Assembly: GCF_036763085.1 (NCBI RefSeq)
Contig: NZ_JBAIYU010000030.1
Location: forward strand, 62,001 to 126,000
Source: JBAIYU01 sp036763085
GTDB taxonomy: Bacteria > Bacillota > Negativicutes > DSM-1736 > Dendrosporobacteraceae
Direction of reading: 5' to 3'
DNA length: 64,000 bases
Shown: piece by piece, positions 1 to 8,700 of the stretch
How the letters are laid out: every line of letters begins with the position of its first letter
Position numbering within the stretch: the stretch's first letter is position 1
Made by a program: the position numbers and the translations under genes
The notes under the pieces: generated by a model
The model's database searches: none
The model's input: the letters and a program-made list of their open reading frames with translations, nothing else
What the model was told of the DNA's origin: nothing

Positions 1-251
1 GGACTGCTAATATCGAAGCGTATTTCTCTTGACATTTGAAACAAAAAATACCCATAGAAATTGTCTTTGTCTTCCATAAGACTAAGGTTAACTTTGTCTA
101 TTAGGCTAAAAAATTCCTTTTTAAAATCATCAGGGACCTGTATTTGAGCACTGTCGTCGTTGCGTTTTACTTTTAAAAAATCATGAATTATTTCATAGGT
201 TTTTCCGTAAAGTCTTTCTACACAGGTTTCAAAGTAAGTTTCCATCAGCAT
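1..251 (-). CDS. Probable VWA-like partner of MoxR ATPase (N-terminal fragment)
   Basis: The gene runs off the left edge, so only about 83 N-terminal residues are visible. The start ATG at 251 overlaps the stop of the upstream ATPase gene as TGATG, typical of translational coupling; a second ATG lies two codons inside. The fragment contains FYGYFLFQMSREIRF, which resembles the start of DUF2201/VWA-like metallopeptidase-related proteins that commonly follow MoxR ATPases. Identification rests on this short stretch and on the neighbour. A MIDAS motif, if present, would lie outside the window. Confidence 0.5.
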   Translation of the reverse strand, partial: MLMETYFETCVERLYGKTYEIIHDFLKVKRNDDSAQIQVPDDFKKEFFSLIDKVNLSLMEDKDNFYGYFLFQMSREIRFDISS

Positions 252-1378
252 CACCTGATTGAACGATAAGATTCAAAATAGGCTTGGACAAAGCTATCAT
301 TTTCTATGGCATATTTGTATACTTCGTTGTAGCTGTTTTTTATGTCCTTCATGATTCCGATCATTAGATCGACAGGATACAGTTTCAAAAAATCCATCAG
401 TCTATTAATAATATTACTGGTGTCAGGATCGCTAGATTTAATAGTCACGTCTAAGTGTTTTAAGATGTTCTTTGCTGCTAGATAAAGTCTTGTGTGACTT
501 TCATTCTTTATCTTTTCGCCGATCGATTCATGCAGAAAATTTCCCGAAAACACATCTTCATAAGAGATTAGCGGGCTATAGTCAGATTCTACAAAGTTAA
601 CAAACTCTTCGGCAATGAGTTTTCCTACATTTCCTCTAATGACATTTAAAAATACTGATCTAGGAACGGAGTCTTTTTTTTGTTTATAAATTTTATAAAT
701 GCTAGAGATTCTTTCATAGCTTCTTGGAGTTGCATTTATATCGTTTTCGTTTATTTTATGCAGATATTCGGGGAATGTGGAAATAAACTCGATAACCTTT
801 TGCTCAACTCCCGCAGTTAATGCCCAATCTAACCACTGAATATAATCAGGTGCCATGTGTAACCACACAAAGCGGTTTTCTTGAGCAACATCCATATCTA
901 CAACTTGGTAATCAAAATCTGAACCATATTTACTTGAAGGATTCATAGCAGCTATGATCTTTACACTTTCATGTAATTTGTAGCCATTAATCTCTCTATT
1001 TAATATCAAATTCATAAGCTCCTGTTGTACAGTATGTTCACAACGATTTATCTCATCTATAAATAAAAGAACTGTTTTCCCTTGAGCTATTTCTTCATCA
1101 ATTTCCCTTAGTTTATTATGAACGGCATATACGGTAGCTTTCTTTTCAACTTTATCCCCATTGTGATTAACTCTTGTATAGCATTCTATAGTTGGCAGAC
1201 CGCCTATTTCGCCTTCTTTAAGGAGATTCCCATCAATAACAATTAAACTCCAACTATTTTCATGGGCAATTTCCTTGGCTAAAGCTGTTTTTCCGATTCC
1301 AGTTTCCCCAACTATTAAAGGTACTTCTCCAGTAGCTAGTACTAACTCTACACTTTTTAATGTATCAATAAAATTCAT
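251..1378 (-). CDS. MoxR-type AAA+ ATPase
   Basis: A 375-residue AAA+ protein. Walker A (GETGIGKT) lies at about residues 24-31 and Walker B (VLLFIDEINR) near 103-112. An arginine-rich sensor region follows. MoxR ATPases act as chaperones that remodel or insert metal centres into partner proteins, usually with a VWA-domain protein encoded next door. The ATG at 1378 is chosen because GGGAG lies five bases upstream; an upstream in-frame GTG at 1390 overlaps that site. It follows the repeat protein gene after 12 bases and overlaps the next gene, so the three form one operon. The client cannot be named from sequence. Confidence 0.85.
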   Translation of the reverse strand: MNFIDTLKSVELVLATGEVPLIVGETGIGKTALAKEIAHENSWSLIVIDGNLLKEGEIGGLPTIECYTRVNHNGDKVEKKATVYAVHNKLREIDEEIAQGKTVLLFIDEINRCEHTVQQELMNLILNREINGYKLHESVKIIAAMNPSSKYGSDFDYQVVDMDVAQENRFVWLHMAPDYIQWLDWALTAGVEQKVIEFISTFPEYLHKINENDINATPRSYERISSIYKIYKQKKDSVPRSVFLNVIRGNVGKLIAEEFVNFVESDYSPLISYEDVFSGNFLHESIGEKIKNESHTRLYLAAKNILKHLDVTIKSSDPDTSNIINRLMDFLKLYPVDLMIGIMKDIKNSYNEVYKYAIENDSFVQAYFESYRSIR

Positions 1379-1390
1379 TATATCTCCCAC

Positions 1391-2200
1391 CTATATCATC
1401 TTAAGCTTTTCATCTACAGCTATTTTTTTTGCCTTCTTACTTCCGTATTTATAAATAAACAGTATCTTGTCCATTGATATCATGTCACTATTTTTATCTA
1501 TAGTACTACAATTAAAAAAATTTCGAACATACTTTTCTTCAACATCTTCAGCTGATAATGCTTCTTTTAAAACTTGTTCTAATTCATATTTAGATATTGA
1601 TATTTCTTTTGGAACGTATTTAATCACTAAAATATTTATTTTCAAAAATTCAAGAATTTTATCTTTATCTAAATTATTTATCAGCCGAATAGCTCTCTCA
1701 TCATTCTTGATAGCAATAAGCTCTGCGTTATGTGTAGGTGAATTAATATATCTTAATGCATCATAACTTATTTTAACTGCCTCTTCTTGGACACGCTCAA
1801 AAGGTTCTTTTATAAACTTTATTGAATCGTAATTTTTTCTTACTGCTAATAACTGTAATTCCTCACTTGGATTATTAACATATTTGATAGCCCATCCGGC
1901 TTGATTTATAGCTAATTTAATTAGCTTAGTAGTTGGGTTTTTAATATACTCTAGGTTATTCCATCCAGCATTTATAGCTTTTAACATCATATCTTCTGTA
2001 GGATTATTTATAAATTCAATCGAGCGAGCGTTATTAGCTATAGCCAATTGTTGCATCTCTCTAGTCGGGTTTTTTATATATTTTAACGCCATCCCATTTT
2101 TTTCAACAGCCACTAACTTAATCTCGTCTGTAGGATTATCTATATATGCGATCGCATTAGGATTGCTCTTTACCATTTCGATAAGCTTTGACTTTTCCAT
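1391..2200 (-). CDS. DUF4116-like tandem repeat protein
   Basis: A 269-residue protein made mostly of seven or eight repeats of about 22-23 residues, each with a core like AIKYINNPSEELQLLAV, as in DUF4116. The repeats probably form paired helices in a solenoid, a usual protein-binding scaffold. The C-terminal 80 residues are less regular. The ATG at 2200 is preceded by AAGGAG at good spacing; the in-frame ATG at 2218 lies upstream of that site. It is first in an operon with the MoxR ATPase and the VWA-like gene, so it may be their adaptor or client. No signal peptide or membrane segment is seen. Confidence 0.75.
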   Translation of the reverse strand: MEKSKLIEMVKSNPNAIAYIDNPTDEIKLVAVEKNGMALKYIKNPTREMQQLAIANNARSIEFINNPTEDMMLKAINAGWNNLEYIKNPTTKLIKLAINQAGWAIKYVNNPSEELQLLAVRKNYDSIKFIKEPFERVQEEAVKISYDALRYINSPTHNAELIAIKNDERAIRLINNLDKDKILEFLKINILVIKYVPKEISISKYELEQVLKEALSAEDVEEKYVRNFFNCSTIDKNSDMISMDKILFIYKYGSKKAKKIAVDEKLKMI

Positions 2201-2347
2201 ATGTTGTTCTCCTTTCATAATTATTTTTATAGTACGAGCGAGTATTATTTCAGATGGTATAAATAGGATAATTATACCACTTAATAAAAAAGGGAGCTAT
2301 ATCCCAGAAGCTTATTGTCATTGCAATCACGAGAACGGTATGACAAG

Positions 2348-2377
2348 AAACCCGGCCATTTAGTAATGGCCGGGTTT
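2348..2377 (-). terminator. Hairpin terminator after purB
   Basis: A 13-bp perfect stem (2348-2360 with 2365-2377) with loop TAGT. It lies about 40 bases past the purB stop and has a short T-rich tail on the minus strand and TTTT on the plus strand. Confidence 0.75.
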
Positions 2378-2415
2378 TATCGCAGGTTAATTATACTGTA
2401 TTCGGTCGATCTCGC

Positions 2416-3774
2416 TTACTTTATATGTTTTACCAAAGAAGCGGCTATACCGACGTACTGTGACGGTGTCAAGGCCAGAAGGCGTTTTTTGTCTTCTTCT
2501 GGTAATGCCACACTTTCAATAAAGGACTTGATTTCCTCTTCACCGATGCCTTTACCACGAGTAATTGCTTTCAATTTATCATAAGAATTAGCATGACCAT
2601 GTTTACGCATTACTGTTTGTACGGCTTCGGATAGGACTTCCCAGGCATTAGTTAAATCATGAGCAAGGGCAGTTTCGTTAACAACCGTTTTTCTAAGTCC
2701 TTTTAAGGTATAGGTAATGGCAAGATGGGAATGGGCAATGCCTGTCCCAATGTTACGTAGGGCTGAAGAATCACTGAGATCTCGCTGTAGTCGAGATATA
2801 GGCAGCTTGTTAGCTAGATGGTCAAGTACTGCGTTACTTAATCCGAGATTTGCCTCTGAATTTTCAAAGTCGATTGGGTTTACCTTATGTGGCATGGTTG
2901 AAGATCCAACTTCACCAGCAATAGCTTTTTGTTTAAAATAGCCACGCGAAATATAAAGCCACATGTCACGGTCAAAATCAAGAAGAATATTGTTAAACCT
3001 GGCAAGACCGTGGAAGGTTTCAGCGACATAATCATGGGACTCGATTTGGGTTGTCAAAGGGTTGTGGGTTAATCCCAAACTTTCAACAAAAGAACGCGAA
3101 ACATCTTCCCAGTTTATTTCTGGATAGGCAATGCTGTGCGCATTATAGTTGCCGACTGCACCGTTGAATTTGCCCAGATACTCCTGTGATCTGATTTGCT
3201 TTAATTGACGGTTCCAGCGGTAGGCAAAAACAGCTAATTCTTTGCCTACTGTTGAAGGAGAAGCCGTCTGGCCATGAGTATAAGAGAGCATAGGCCGAGC
3301 TTTTTCCTTTTCAGCTATTTCTGAAACTGCCGTTACAAGACTTTCGGCTGCTGGCAGCCAGACATCCTTGATTCCGTCTTTAAGCATTAGGGCATAGGCA
3401 AGATTATTAATATCCTCTGATGTACAAGCAAAATGAATAAACTCTAATACATCAGACAATGACATTGATCCAAGACTTTCGCGCAGGAAATATTCGACTG
3501 CTTTTACATCATGATTTGTGGTACGTTCAATTTCCTTAATCCGCAATGCGGTTGCTTCGTCAAATTGGTTGACAAGATTGCGCAAAAATGCGGTTTCCTC
3601 CGGAGTAAATGCGCGGATTTCGGCAAAACCCGGGTGATCCGACATCGTAATCAGCCATTCTACCTCTACATGAATACGGTATTTTATTAAAGCCCATTCC
3701 GAAAAATAGTCCCCAAAAGGCTGGGTAATTGCGCCGTACCGCCCCTCAAGGGGTGTAAGTGATTTAATACTCAA
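2416..3774 (-). CDS. purB: Adenylosuccinate lyase
   Basis: A 452-residue fumarase/aspartase-superfamily enzyme, close in length to E. coli PurB (456). The superfamily signature SSTMPHKVNPIDFENSE is intact, as are THGQTASPSTVG and the TSEDINN region. The enzyme splits SAICAR to AICAR and adenylosuccinate to AMP in purine synthesis, both releasing fumarate in the cytosol. The N-terminus (LTPLEGRYG) matches the E. coli-type subfamily rather than the shorter Bacillus type. The start is TTG at 3774 with GGTGAG upstream. It stands alone between a terminator and a divergent gene. Confidence 0.95.
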   Translation of the reverse strand: MSIKSLTPLEGRYGAITQPFGDYFSEWALIKYRIHVEVEWLITMSDHPGFAEIRAFTPEETAFLRNLVNQFDEATALRIKEIERTTNHDVKAVEYFLRESLGSMSLSDVLEFIHFACTSEDINNLAYALMLKDGIKDVWLPAAESLVTAVSEIAEKEKARPMLSYTHGQTASPSTVGKELAVFAYRWNRQLKQIRSQEYLGKFNGAVGNYNAHSIAYPEINWEDVSRSFVESLGLTHNPLTTQIESHDYVAETFHGLARFNNILLDFDRDMWLYISRGYFKQKAIAGEVGSSTMPHKVNPIDFENSEANLGLSNAVLDHLANKLPISRLQRDLSDSSALRNIGTGIAHSHLAITYTLKGLRKTVVNETALAHDLTNAWEVLSEAVQTVMRKHGHANSYDKLKAITRGKGIGEEEIKSFIESVALPEEDKKRLLALTPSQYVGIAASLVKHIK

Positions 3775-4126
3775 ATCGATCTCACCATTCTCTCAAAAAT
3801 TAATGCATATATTATACCAAAATATATGCGTATTATACTACATTACAGGGATAAAACACCATAACCTGAAGAATTTTCTTTTAAATATCGGATAGTATTA
3901 CGTAACGGCGAGAAAATGTCTCTAACATTGAATTAATGCAGTATGAGGCGTTTTAATCTCGATTAAATATTTTTAGCACATCTTACAAAGATGCTATGAT
4001 GGTTAGAAAATCCATACTTTGCTAGGCATTAGAACGACTGTTTTCGGCCACAATATTATCGTATCTATTCTTAATGGCTGAGTTGAGGTTAATCTTGCTT
4101 GCCAAACTCTAGGAGGTAATTTGACT
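3775..4126. other. Divergent intergenic region purB / zinc-ribbon gene
   Basis: About 350 bases with no credible ORF. It is AT-rich next to purB, with two TATAAT boxes on the minus strand (near 3800-3840) that could serve purB, though no good -35 box pairs with them. I see no riboswitch. Confidence 0.4.
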
Positions 4127-4435
4127 ATGGCTGAAGACAAAAAGTTAACTTGTCGCGACTGTAATTCTCCGTTTGTTTTTACTGCATCGGAACAAGATTT
4201 TTATGCTGAAAAAGGTTTCACTAACGAACCGGGGCGTTGCCCCGAATGCAGGGCAGCGCGCAAGCAGAATGATAATCGAGGGAACAATAACCGAGGGGGA
4301 GGTCGCCCGCAGCGAGAAATGCATGCGGTAACCTGCTCTGAATGCGGCAAAGAGACAGAAGTTCCTTTCCGCCCGAGCGGTGATCGTCCTGTATACTGTA
4401 GAGACTGCTTTAGCCAAAATAATTCGCGCTATTAA
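4127..4435 (+). CDS. Zinc-ribbon protein with two CxxC pairs
   Basis: A 102-residue soluble protein. The N-terminal half has CRDC and CPEC (residues about 9-12 and 38-41), the C-terminal half has CSEC and CRDC, and a Gly/Asn/Arg-rich linker joins them. This matches the small 'probable zinc-ribbon' / CxxC-x17-CxxC family common in Firmicutes and deltaproteobacteria. The basic Gly/Asn-rich linker suggests nucleic-acid or ribosome contact; this is inference. The ATG at 4127 has AGGAGG about ten bases upstream; an in-frame TTG at 4121 is too close to it. A strong terminator follows, so it is probably monocistronic. Confidence 0.8.
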   Translation: MAEDKKLTCRDCNSPFVFTASEQDFYAEKGFTNEPGRCPECRAARKQNDNRGNNNRGGGRPQREMHAVTCSECGKETEVPFRPSGDRPVYCRDCFSQNNSRY

Positions 4436-4455
4436 TTTTTGAGTGAAATGTGATT

Positions 4456-4531
4456 CAGAAATGAGGAAAAGCATGCATTTCTGATGTTGAAAAAGGGGAC
4501 TGAAAGCAAATTTTTGCTCACAGTCCCCTTT
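4456..4531. terminator. Two stacked hairpins, bidirectional terminator
   Basis: A first stem CAGAAATG/CATTTCTG is followed by a stronger 11-bp stem AAAGGGGACTG (4492-4502) with CAGTCCCCTTT (4521-4531). The A-run before and T-run after let it serve both convergent genes. Confidence 0.75.
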
Positions 4532-4584
4532 GTTGATTTGAATAGCTCTGGTGCTGCTTTATTGCTTATTTTAAATAGCAACTG

Positions 4585-5601
4585 CTATATCCGTACCATA
4601 TCCCTTGTAATTTCACTCAGGCTAAATGCGCTGCACATCGCCATGGTATCCTTTAATTCTTCAGCGAGTTTTTCAATATAAATTCTTACGCCTTCCTTTT
4701 CGCCGCCATAAACAGCAGTAACGAACGGACGGCAGATCAGAACACCGTCGGCGCCCAGGGCAAGTGCCTTGAAGATATCTGTGCCAGACCTGATACCGCC
4801 GTCAACCAAAATTTTCATCTGGCTTCCAACAGCTTCTGAGATCTCTGGAAGCACTTCCGCGGTTGACGGGCATTGATCCAGCACCCTGCCGCCATGATTG
4901 GAGACAACGATGGCTGAGGCGCCTGCTTCTTTTGCTTTCAGCGCGCCCTTTGTGCTCATGACTCCTTTCACGATAAAGGGAATACCAGCAATTTCAGCAA
5001 TGCGGCGAAGCTCATCGACTGATTTGCTGCCCGCCGGAGGAGTCATGTTTTTTAAGAAAGGCAATCCGGCCGCATCGATATCCATGGCAACGGCAAAAGC
5101 GCCTGACTTACGTACCAGATCCAGTTTTTCGAGAATGATACCCATATTCCATGGCTTAACAGTAGGCACACCGCAGCCATTAACCTTAGCAATGGCCGCA
5201 GTTGCGCCCTCCATGACTTTTGGATCTACACCGTCACCGGTAAATGCAGCAATTCCATTTTCCCTGCAGGCGGAAACTAGAATATCATTATAAAGCGTAT
5301 CATTAAGTCGATCACCATAGTGCATATTTACCGCACCAACCGGTGCTGCGAAAAACGGATATTTAAAGGTTTGGCCAAATAAATCTAGAGTGGTGTCTAC
5401 CGGTTTATTCTCGCAAATAGTATCCATATTTACGCGGATTTCCTGCCACTTCTGATAGTTGCGGATAGCATTGTCCCCAACACCTTTTGCACCTGGCCCT
5501 GGGATGCTGTTTCTACAGGCAATCCCATTACAGATAGGGCATGCTTTGCAATAATTGCCGATACAGGTGCGTGCATTTTCTAGTAATTCTTTGTAGTTCA
5601 T
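4585..5601 (-). CDS. FMN-dependent alpha-hydroxy-acid oxidoreductase with N-terminal Cys cluster
   Basis: A 338-residue TIM-barrel enzyme of the lactate oxidase/glycolate oxidase family. The active-site motif SNHGGRVLD (catalytic His), KGVMSTKGALKAKEAGA and the FMN phosphate site VDGGIRSGTDIFKALALGA are intact. The family oxidises L-2-hydroxyacids to 2-oxoacids. The first 30 residues hold five cysteines (CIGNYCKACPICNGIAC), absent from classical lactate oxidases, which could bind a metal or Fe-S centre and pass electrons to an anaerobic acceptor instead of oxygen. The start ATG has AAGGAG eight bases upstream. It is monocistronic; the substrate is not deducible. Confidence 0.85.
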   Translation of the reverse strand: MNYKELLENARTCIGNYCKACPICNGIACRNSIPGPGAKGVGDNAIRNYQKWQEIRVNMDTICENKPVDTTLDLFGQTFKYPFFAAPVGAVNMHYGDRLNDTLYNDILVSACRENGIAAFTGDGVDPKVMEGATAAIAKVNGCGVPTVKPWNMGIILEKLDLVRKSGAFAVAMDIDAAGLPFLKNMTPPAGSKSVDELRRIAEIAGIPFIVKGVMSTKGALKAKEAGASAIVVSNHGGRVLDQCPSTAEVLPEISEAVGSQMKILVDGGIRSGTDIFKALALGADGVLICRPFVTAVYGGEKEGVRIYIEKLAEELKDTMAMCSAFSLSEITRDMVRI

Positions 5602-5998
5602 AGTATTCGCTCCTTTTTCTTTATATTGAAGTATTTAAAATATGTGTTAAAAAATCATTTGTATAGATATTCTAGTGATGACATAATCCAGTCATATATC
5701 AGTTGGAATATAAATAAGCTATATTTCATTTCGATGATGTAACTGTCAAAATCCTGCCTTTCGGCAATTTAAATCGCCAGTGCATAGTAAGATCCTGCCA
5801 GAACTATATGATCCTGAAGGAGTTTTGCGACGATATCGGAATTATACTAAATATAATGTTACGCAACTCAAATGACCGCTAGGTTTGAGGAGAAGGCGGA
5901 GAAGGAATGTTTCTATTTCGCTAGTAGTAACACTTAAAGAGGAAAAACTAAACGCTAAATAAGTGATGATGTCACGTAGGCTAGGAGGAATACTAAAG
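5602..5998. other. Intergenic region upstream of the CDF gene
   Basis: About 400 bases without a credible gene. I looked for a NiCo or yybP-type metal riboswitch ahead of the metal exporter and did not recognise one. Short direct repeats of an ATCCTG(C/A) element occur at about 5750-5820. Confidence 0.35.
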
Positions 5999-6931
5999 AT
6001 GAACAGTCAACATCAACAGCATAACCATGAACATATCTCACATAGTCATGGTATATCTTCTCGCGGTAGCAATAAAAAAGGACTGACTATAGCCCTGCTA
6101 ACAACTGCGGTTATTATGGTAGTAGAATTTTTTGGAGGACTGATAACCAACAGTTTGGCTTTGCTTTCCGACTCAGGTCACATGCTGAGTGATGTAAGCT
6201 CGTTGGCTCTCAGTCTTATAGCGATGTGGTTTGCTTCCAAACCTCCTTCACCCCAGAAAACATATGGCTTTTATCGTTTTGAAATTCTAGCCGCATTGCT
6301 CAATGGGTTAACTCTGTTTGCTATTGCTGGGATTATTATTTGGGAAGCATATCAACGATTGTTTGCTCCTCCTAATGTTAGTAGCGGGACTATGATAGCA
6401 ATTGCAGCGATAGGGTTAGCAGCTAATTTGTTTAGTGCTTGGATGTTAATCAGAAAAAGCGACGTATCAGGTAATGTAAATGTTCGGAGTGCTTACCTGC
6501 ACATTCTTGGGGATGCATTAGGTTCTATTGGTGCAATCATTGCAGGACTACTCATGTCTGCTTTTGCGTGGTATATAGCTGATCCTATTATTAGTGTTAT
6601 TGTAGCACTTTTAATATTAAAGAGTGCGTGGGGGATTATTGATGAGAGTATCCATATTCTTATGGAAGGAACGCCGCCTACAGTTAAAGCTGATGAGGTT
6701 AAGCAGGCATTACTTGCAATCCAAGGTGTGAAAAATATTCATGATATACATATTTGGACTGTTACTTCGGGCATTGATTCGCTTACCTGCCATTTGGTGA
6801 TCGACAACGAACAGAATAGTCAGGATATTCTTCGGCAGGCTATTTTGACCGTTGAAAAAGACTTTAACATTCAACATACTACTATTCAAATAGAGACAAG
6901 TGATTTGCAGCACCCCGAGAGTATCATTTAA
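5999..6931 (+). CDS. Cation diffusion facilitator (CzcD/ZitB type)
   Basis: A 310-residue membrane protein with six predicted helices that exports divalent metals in exchange for protons. The two metal-site pairs HxxxD are present as HMLSD in the second helix region and HILGD in the fifth, the arrangement of the Zn/Cd/Co-type CDFs. The N-terminus is His-rich (HQQHNHEHISHSHG), a likely cytosolic metal sensor, and a CDF C-terminal dimer domain (about 210-300) follows. ATG 5999 is chosen because AGGAGG stands ten bases upstream; the longer frame begins before that site. No metal regulator lies next to it. Confidence 0.9.
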   Translation: MNSQHQQHNHEHISHSHGISSRGSNKKGLTIALLTTAVIMVVEFFGGLITNSLALLSDSGHMLSDVSSLALSLIAMWFASKPPSPQKTYGFYRFEILAALLNGLTLFAIAGIIIWEAYQRLFAPPNVSSGTMIAIAAIGLAANLFSAWMLIRKSDVSGNVNVRSAYLHILGDALGSIGAIIAGLLMSAFAWYIADPIISVIVALLILKSAWGIIDESIHILMEGTPPTVKADEVKQALLAIQGVKNIHDIHIWTVTSGIDSLTCHLVIDNEQNSQDILRQAILTVEKDFNIQHTTIQIETSDLQHPESII

Positions 6932-7108
6932 GTTGGCATAGCAAAAGCTTGTCCAAGTGCGGCTTTTTTGACAGAAAAAATAATACACACTTATGAAATT
7001 TAAATTAATAGATATTCTGTGGTATCAGACAGCAAATTTTGAAAGACGTGCAGGATTCTAATGACTTTTACCGAATAATTATTATTAAAACGACAAAGGG
7101 GTGTTCGT

Positions 7109-7318
7109 ATGACAAATCAACAACTTCATGAACTAGCAATGTTAGTTTTAAGCAAAACAGAATTTAATGCAAAAAATAATCCTGAAGAATTGGCGGCGGA
7201 AATGTTTCAGCATTATAATAAAGTAATTAGTACACTTACAGCATTAAATGGCGACGATGAGGATGTATGCATAATCAGTGATTTTGGTACACCATCTGCA
7301 GCTTGCTCTAAAAAGTAA
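7109..7318 (+). CDS. Small acidic protein of unknown function
   Basis: 69 residues with ribosome binding site AAAGGGG upstream and a strong terminator after it. It is predicted helical in the first 45 residues (LHELAMLVLSK, EELAAEMFQHYNKVISTL) with an acidic GDDEDVC turn. No motif is recognised. Two Cys near the C-terminus are not paired in a known motif. Confidence 0.6.
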   Translation: MTNQQLHELAMLVLSKTEFNAKNNPEELAAEMFQHYNKVISTLTALNGDDEDVCIISDFGTPSAACSKK

Positions 7319-7355
7319 AGAGTTGTTAACGAGTTTTTACATATGATCTTTATAA

Positions 7356-7395
7356 AATAGCAATAACCGTTTAAGCAGCGGTTATTGCTATTTTT
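7356..7395 (+). terminator. Hairpin terminator after the 69-aa gene
   Basis: A 14-bp perfect stem (7356-7369 with 7379-7392) followed by TTTTT. Confidence 0.85.
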
Positions 7396-7580
7396 CTGTG
7401 CAGATAAAACTTTGTAAGTCCATTGGGGTTATTAGGTGATAAGTCGATATCTATTTGGTGACGGTACCGAAAACTAGCTTGCACATTCTAGTCTCTAAAT
7501 TATAAAATACAGATATATAGTAAAACTCTACATAATACGCCTGTAGATTATTTTGTCTTTATTTAAAAGACAAGATGAGT

Positions 7581-8579
7581 TTAAGATTCTTGAGAACTAA
7601 TAAATGATGCTAGCTCTATTGAAAGTTTATGTAATAGCATATCATTGTTAACTCCTATTAGAATAAGGCCGTGTCTAAGGGCTGCGCATATAGGTTGGCA
7701 GTTATAATCAACTACCTGTAACCCTGGACATGAGGCAGCTAGTGTTTTTACAAGCTGACGGTGGACAAGTGAATTTTTTAGGACACCGCCAGAGAGAATA
7801 AATTTAGACTCCATGTGAGCAAGGTTGAGTTTTTTTATTACTGTGAATGCCATGTTTTCGAGTTCTTGACAAGCATATTTAATAATCTTTTCCGCCGGGT
7901 GGTCACCGTCTTCGGCTAGTCTTACTATGATTGGTGTTAAAGCGGCAACCTGAGCTACAGAAAACTGAGAACTATAAATCCAATTGATCAATTCATCTTC
8001 GTCAGCCAAAGACAATGCATGTAAAATAGCATTTGAAATACCAGAGCGTTTCTCCCGGCCATCGTAGCTTTTTAGAACATGATCAATTGCGGCTTTACCA
8101 ATGGAATAACCGCTGCCTTCATCACCAACTCTATAGCCCCAGCCGCCGACGCGAGTCACAAGGCCTTCCTTGGTGATGCCCCACGCTATGGAGCCAGTAC
8201 CTGCTGCGATTAATACTCCGTTATTTTGTCCCACGGTGCCCTTTAATGTCAGGAGGGCATCATTGCATAGATAGATGGTATCAGCCATTATATTTGCGGC
8301 TGACAATGCTTGATTTATGATCAAAGTAAGGGTAGCTTCGTCTTTTTTTGTGTCCAGGCCAGCTAGGCCCAGTACCACACAGTTGATGTGCAAAGCCTGG
8401 TTTTTAACTAGGGTGGTTATTAACTTAAGTAAATTTTCGGTGGCCTTCTCGACACCAATGCTATGATAATTGCACGAACTGCCTTGGGCGTAAGCCATGA
8501 TATGTCCGTTCATATTGCAAAGTGCTGCTCGACATCCTGTTCCGCCACCATCTATAGCTAAAACTGCTGCTTGCTTCAT
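7581..8579 (-). CDS. BadF/BadG-type amino-sugar kinase (MurK/NagK-like)
   Basis: A 332-residue ASKHA-fold kinase. The phosphate-1 motif LAIDGGGTGCRAAL is at the N-terminus, IAAGTGSIAWG forms phosphate-2 and LSGGVLKN the adenosine site. VGDEGSGYSIG is typical of the BadF/BcrA ATPase family that includes N-acetylglucosamine kinase and clostridial MurK. It is divergent from the murP-mupG-murQ operon, so the likely job is ATP-dependent 6-phosphorylation of GlcNAc, MurNAc or both in the cytosol. MupG releases free GlcNAc from the PTS product, which a kinase must rescue. The substrate cannot be settled from sequence. Confidence 0.8.
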   Translation of the reverse strand: MKQAAVLAIDGGGTGCRAALCNMNGHIMAYAQGSSCNYHSIGVEKATENLLKLITTLVKNQALHINCVVLGLAGLDTKKDEATLTLIINQALSAANIMADTIYLCNDALLTLKGTVGQNNGVLIAAGTGSIAWGITKEGLVTRVGGWGYRVGDEGSGYSIGKAAIDHVLKSYDGREKRSGISNAILHALSLADEDELINWIYSSQFSVAQVAALTPIIVRLAEDGDHPAEKIIKYACQELENMAFTVIKKLNLAHMESKFILSGGVLKNSLVHRQLVKTLAASCPGLQVVDYNCQPICAALRHGLILIGVNNDMLLHKLSIELASFISSQES

Positions 8580-8700
8580 GCAATTGCCACCCTCTGACTA
8601 AATTTTTCTTCTATCATAATACTAGTAAAGTTAAGTTGCAAGGTATAGAGTATCCAATCTTATTACTATAACAGATGACATCGCAATGGAGTGTGAAAGA

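Noticed and set aside
5602..5998. Metal riboswitch upstream of the CDF exporter
   Set aside because: Neither the NiCo nor the yybP-ykoY motif could be matched.
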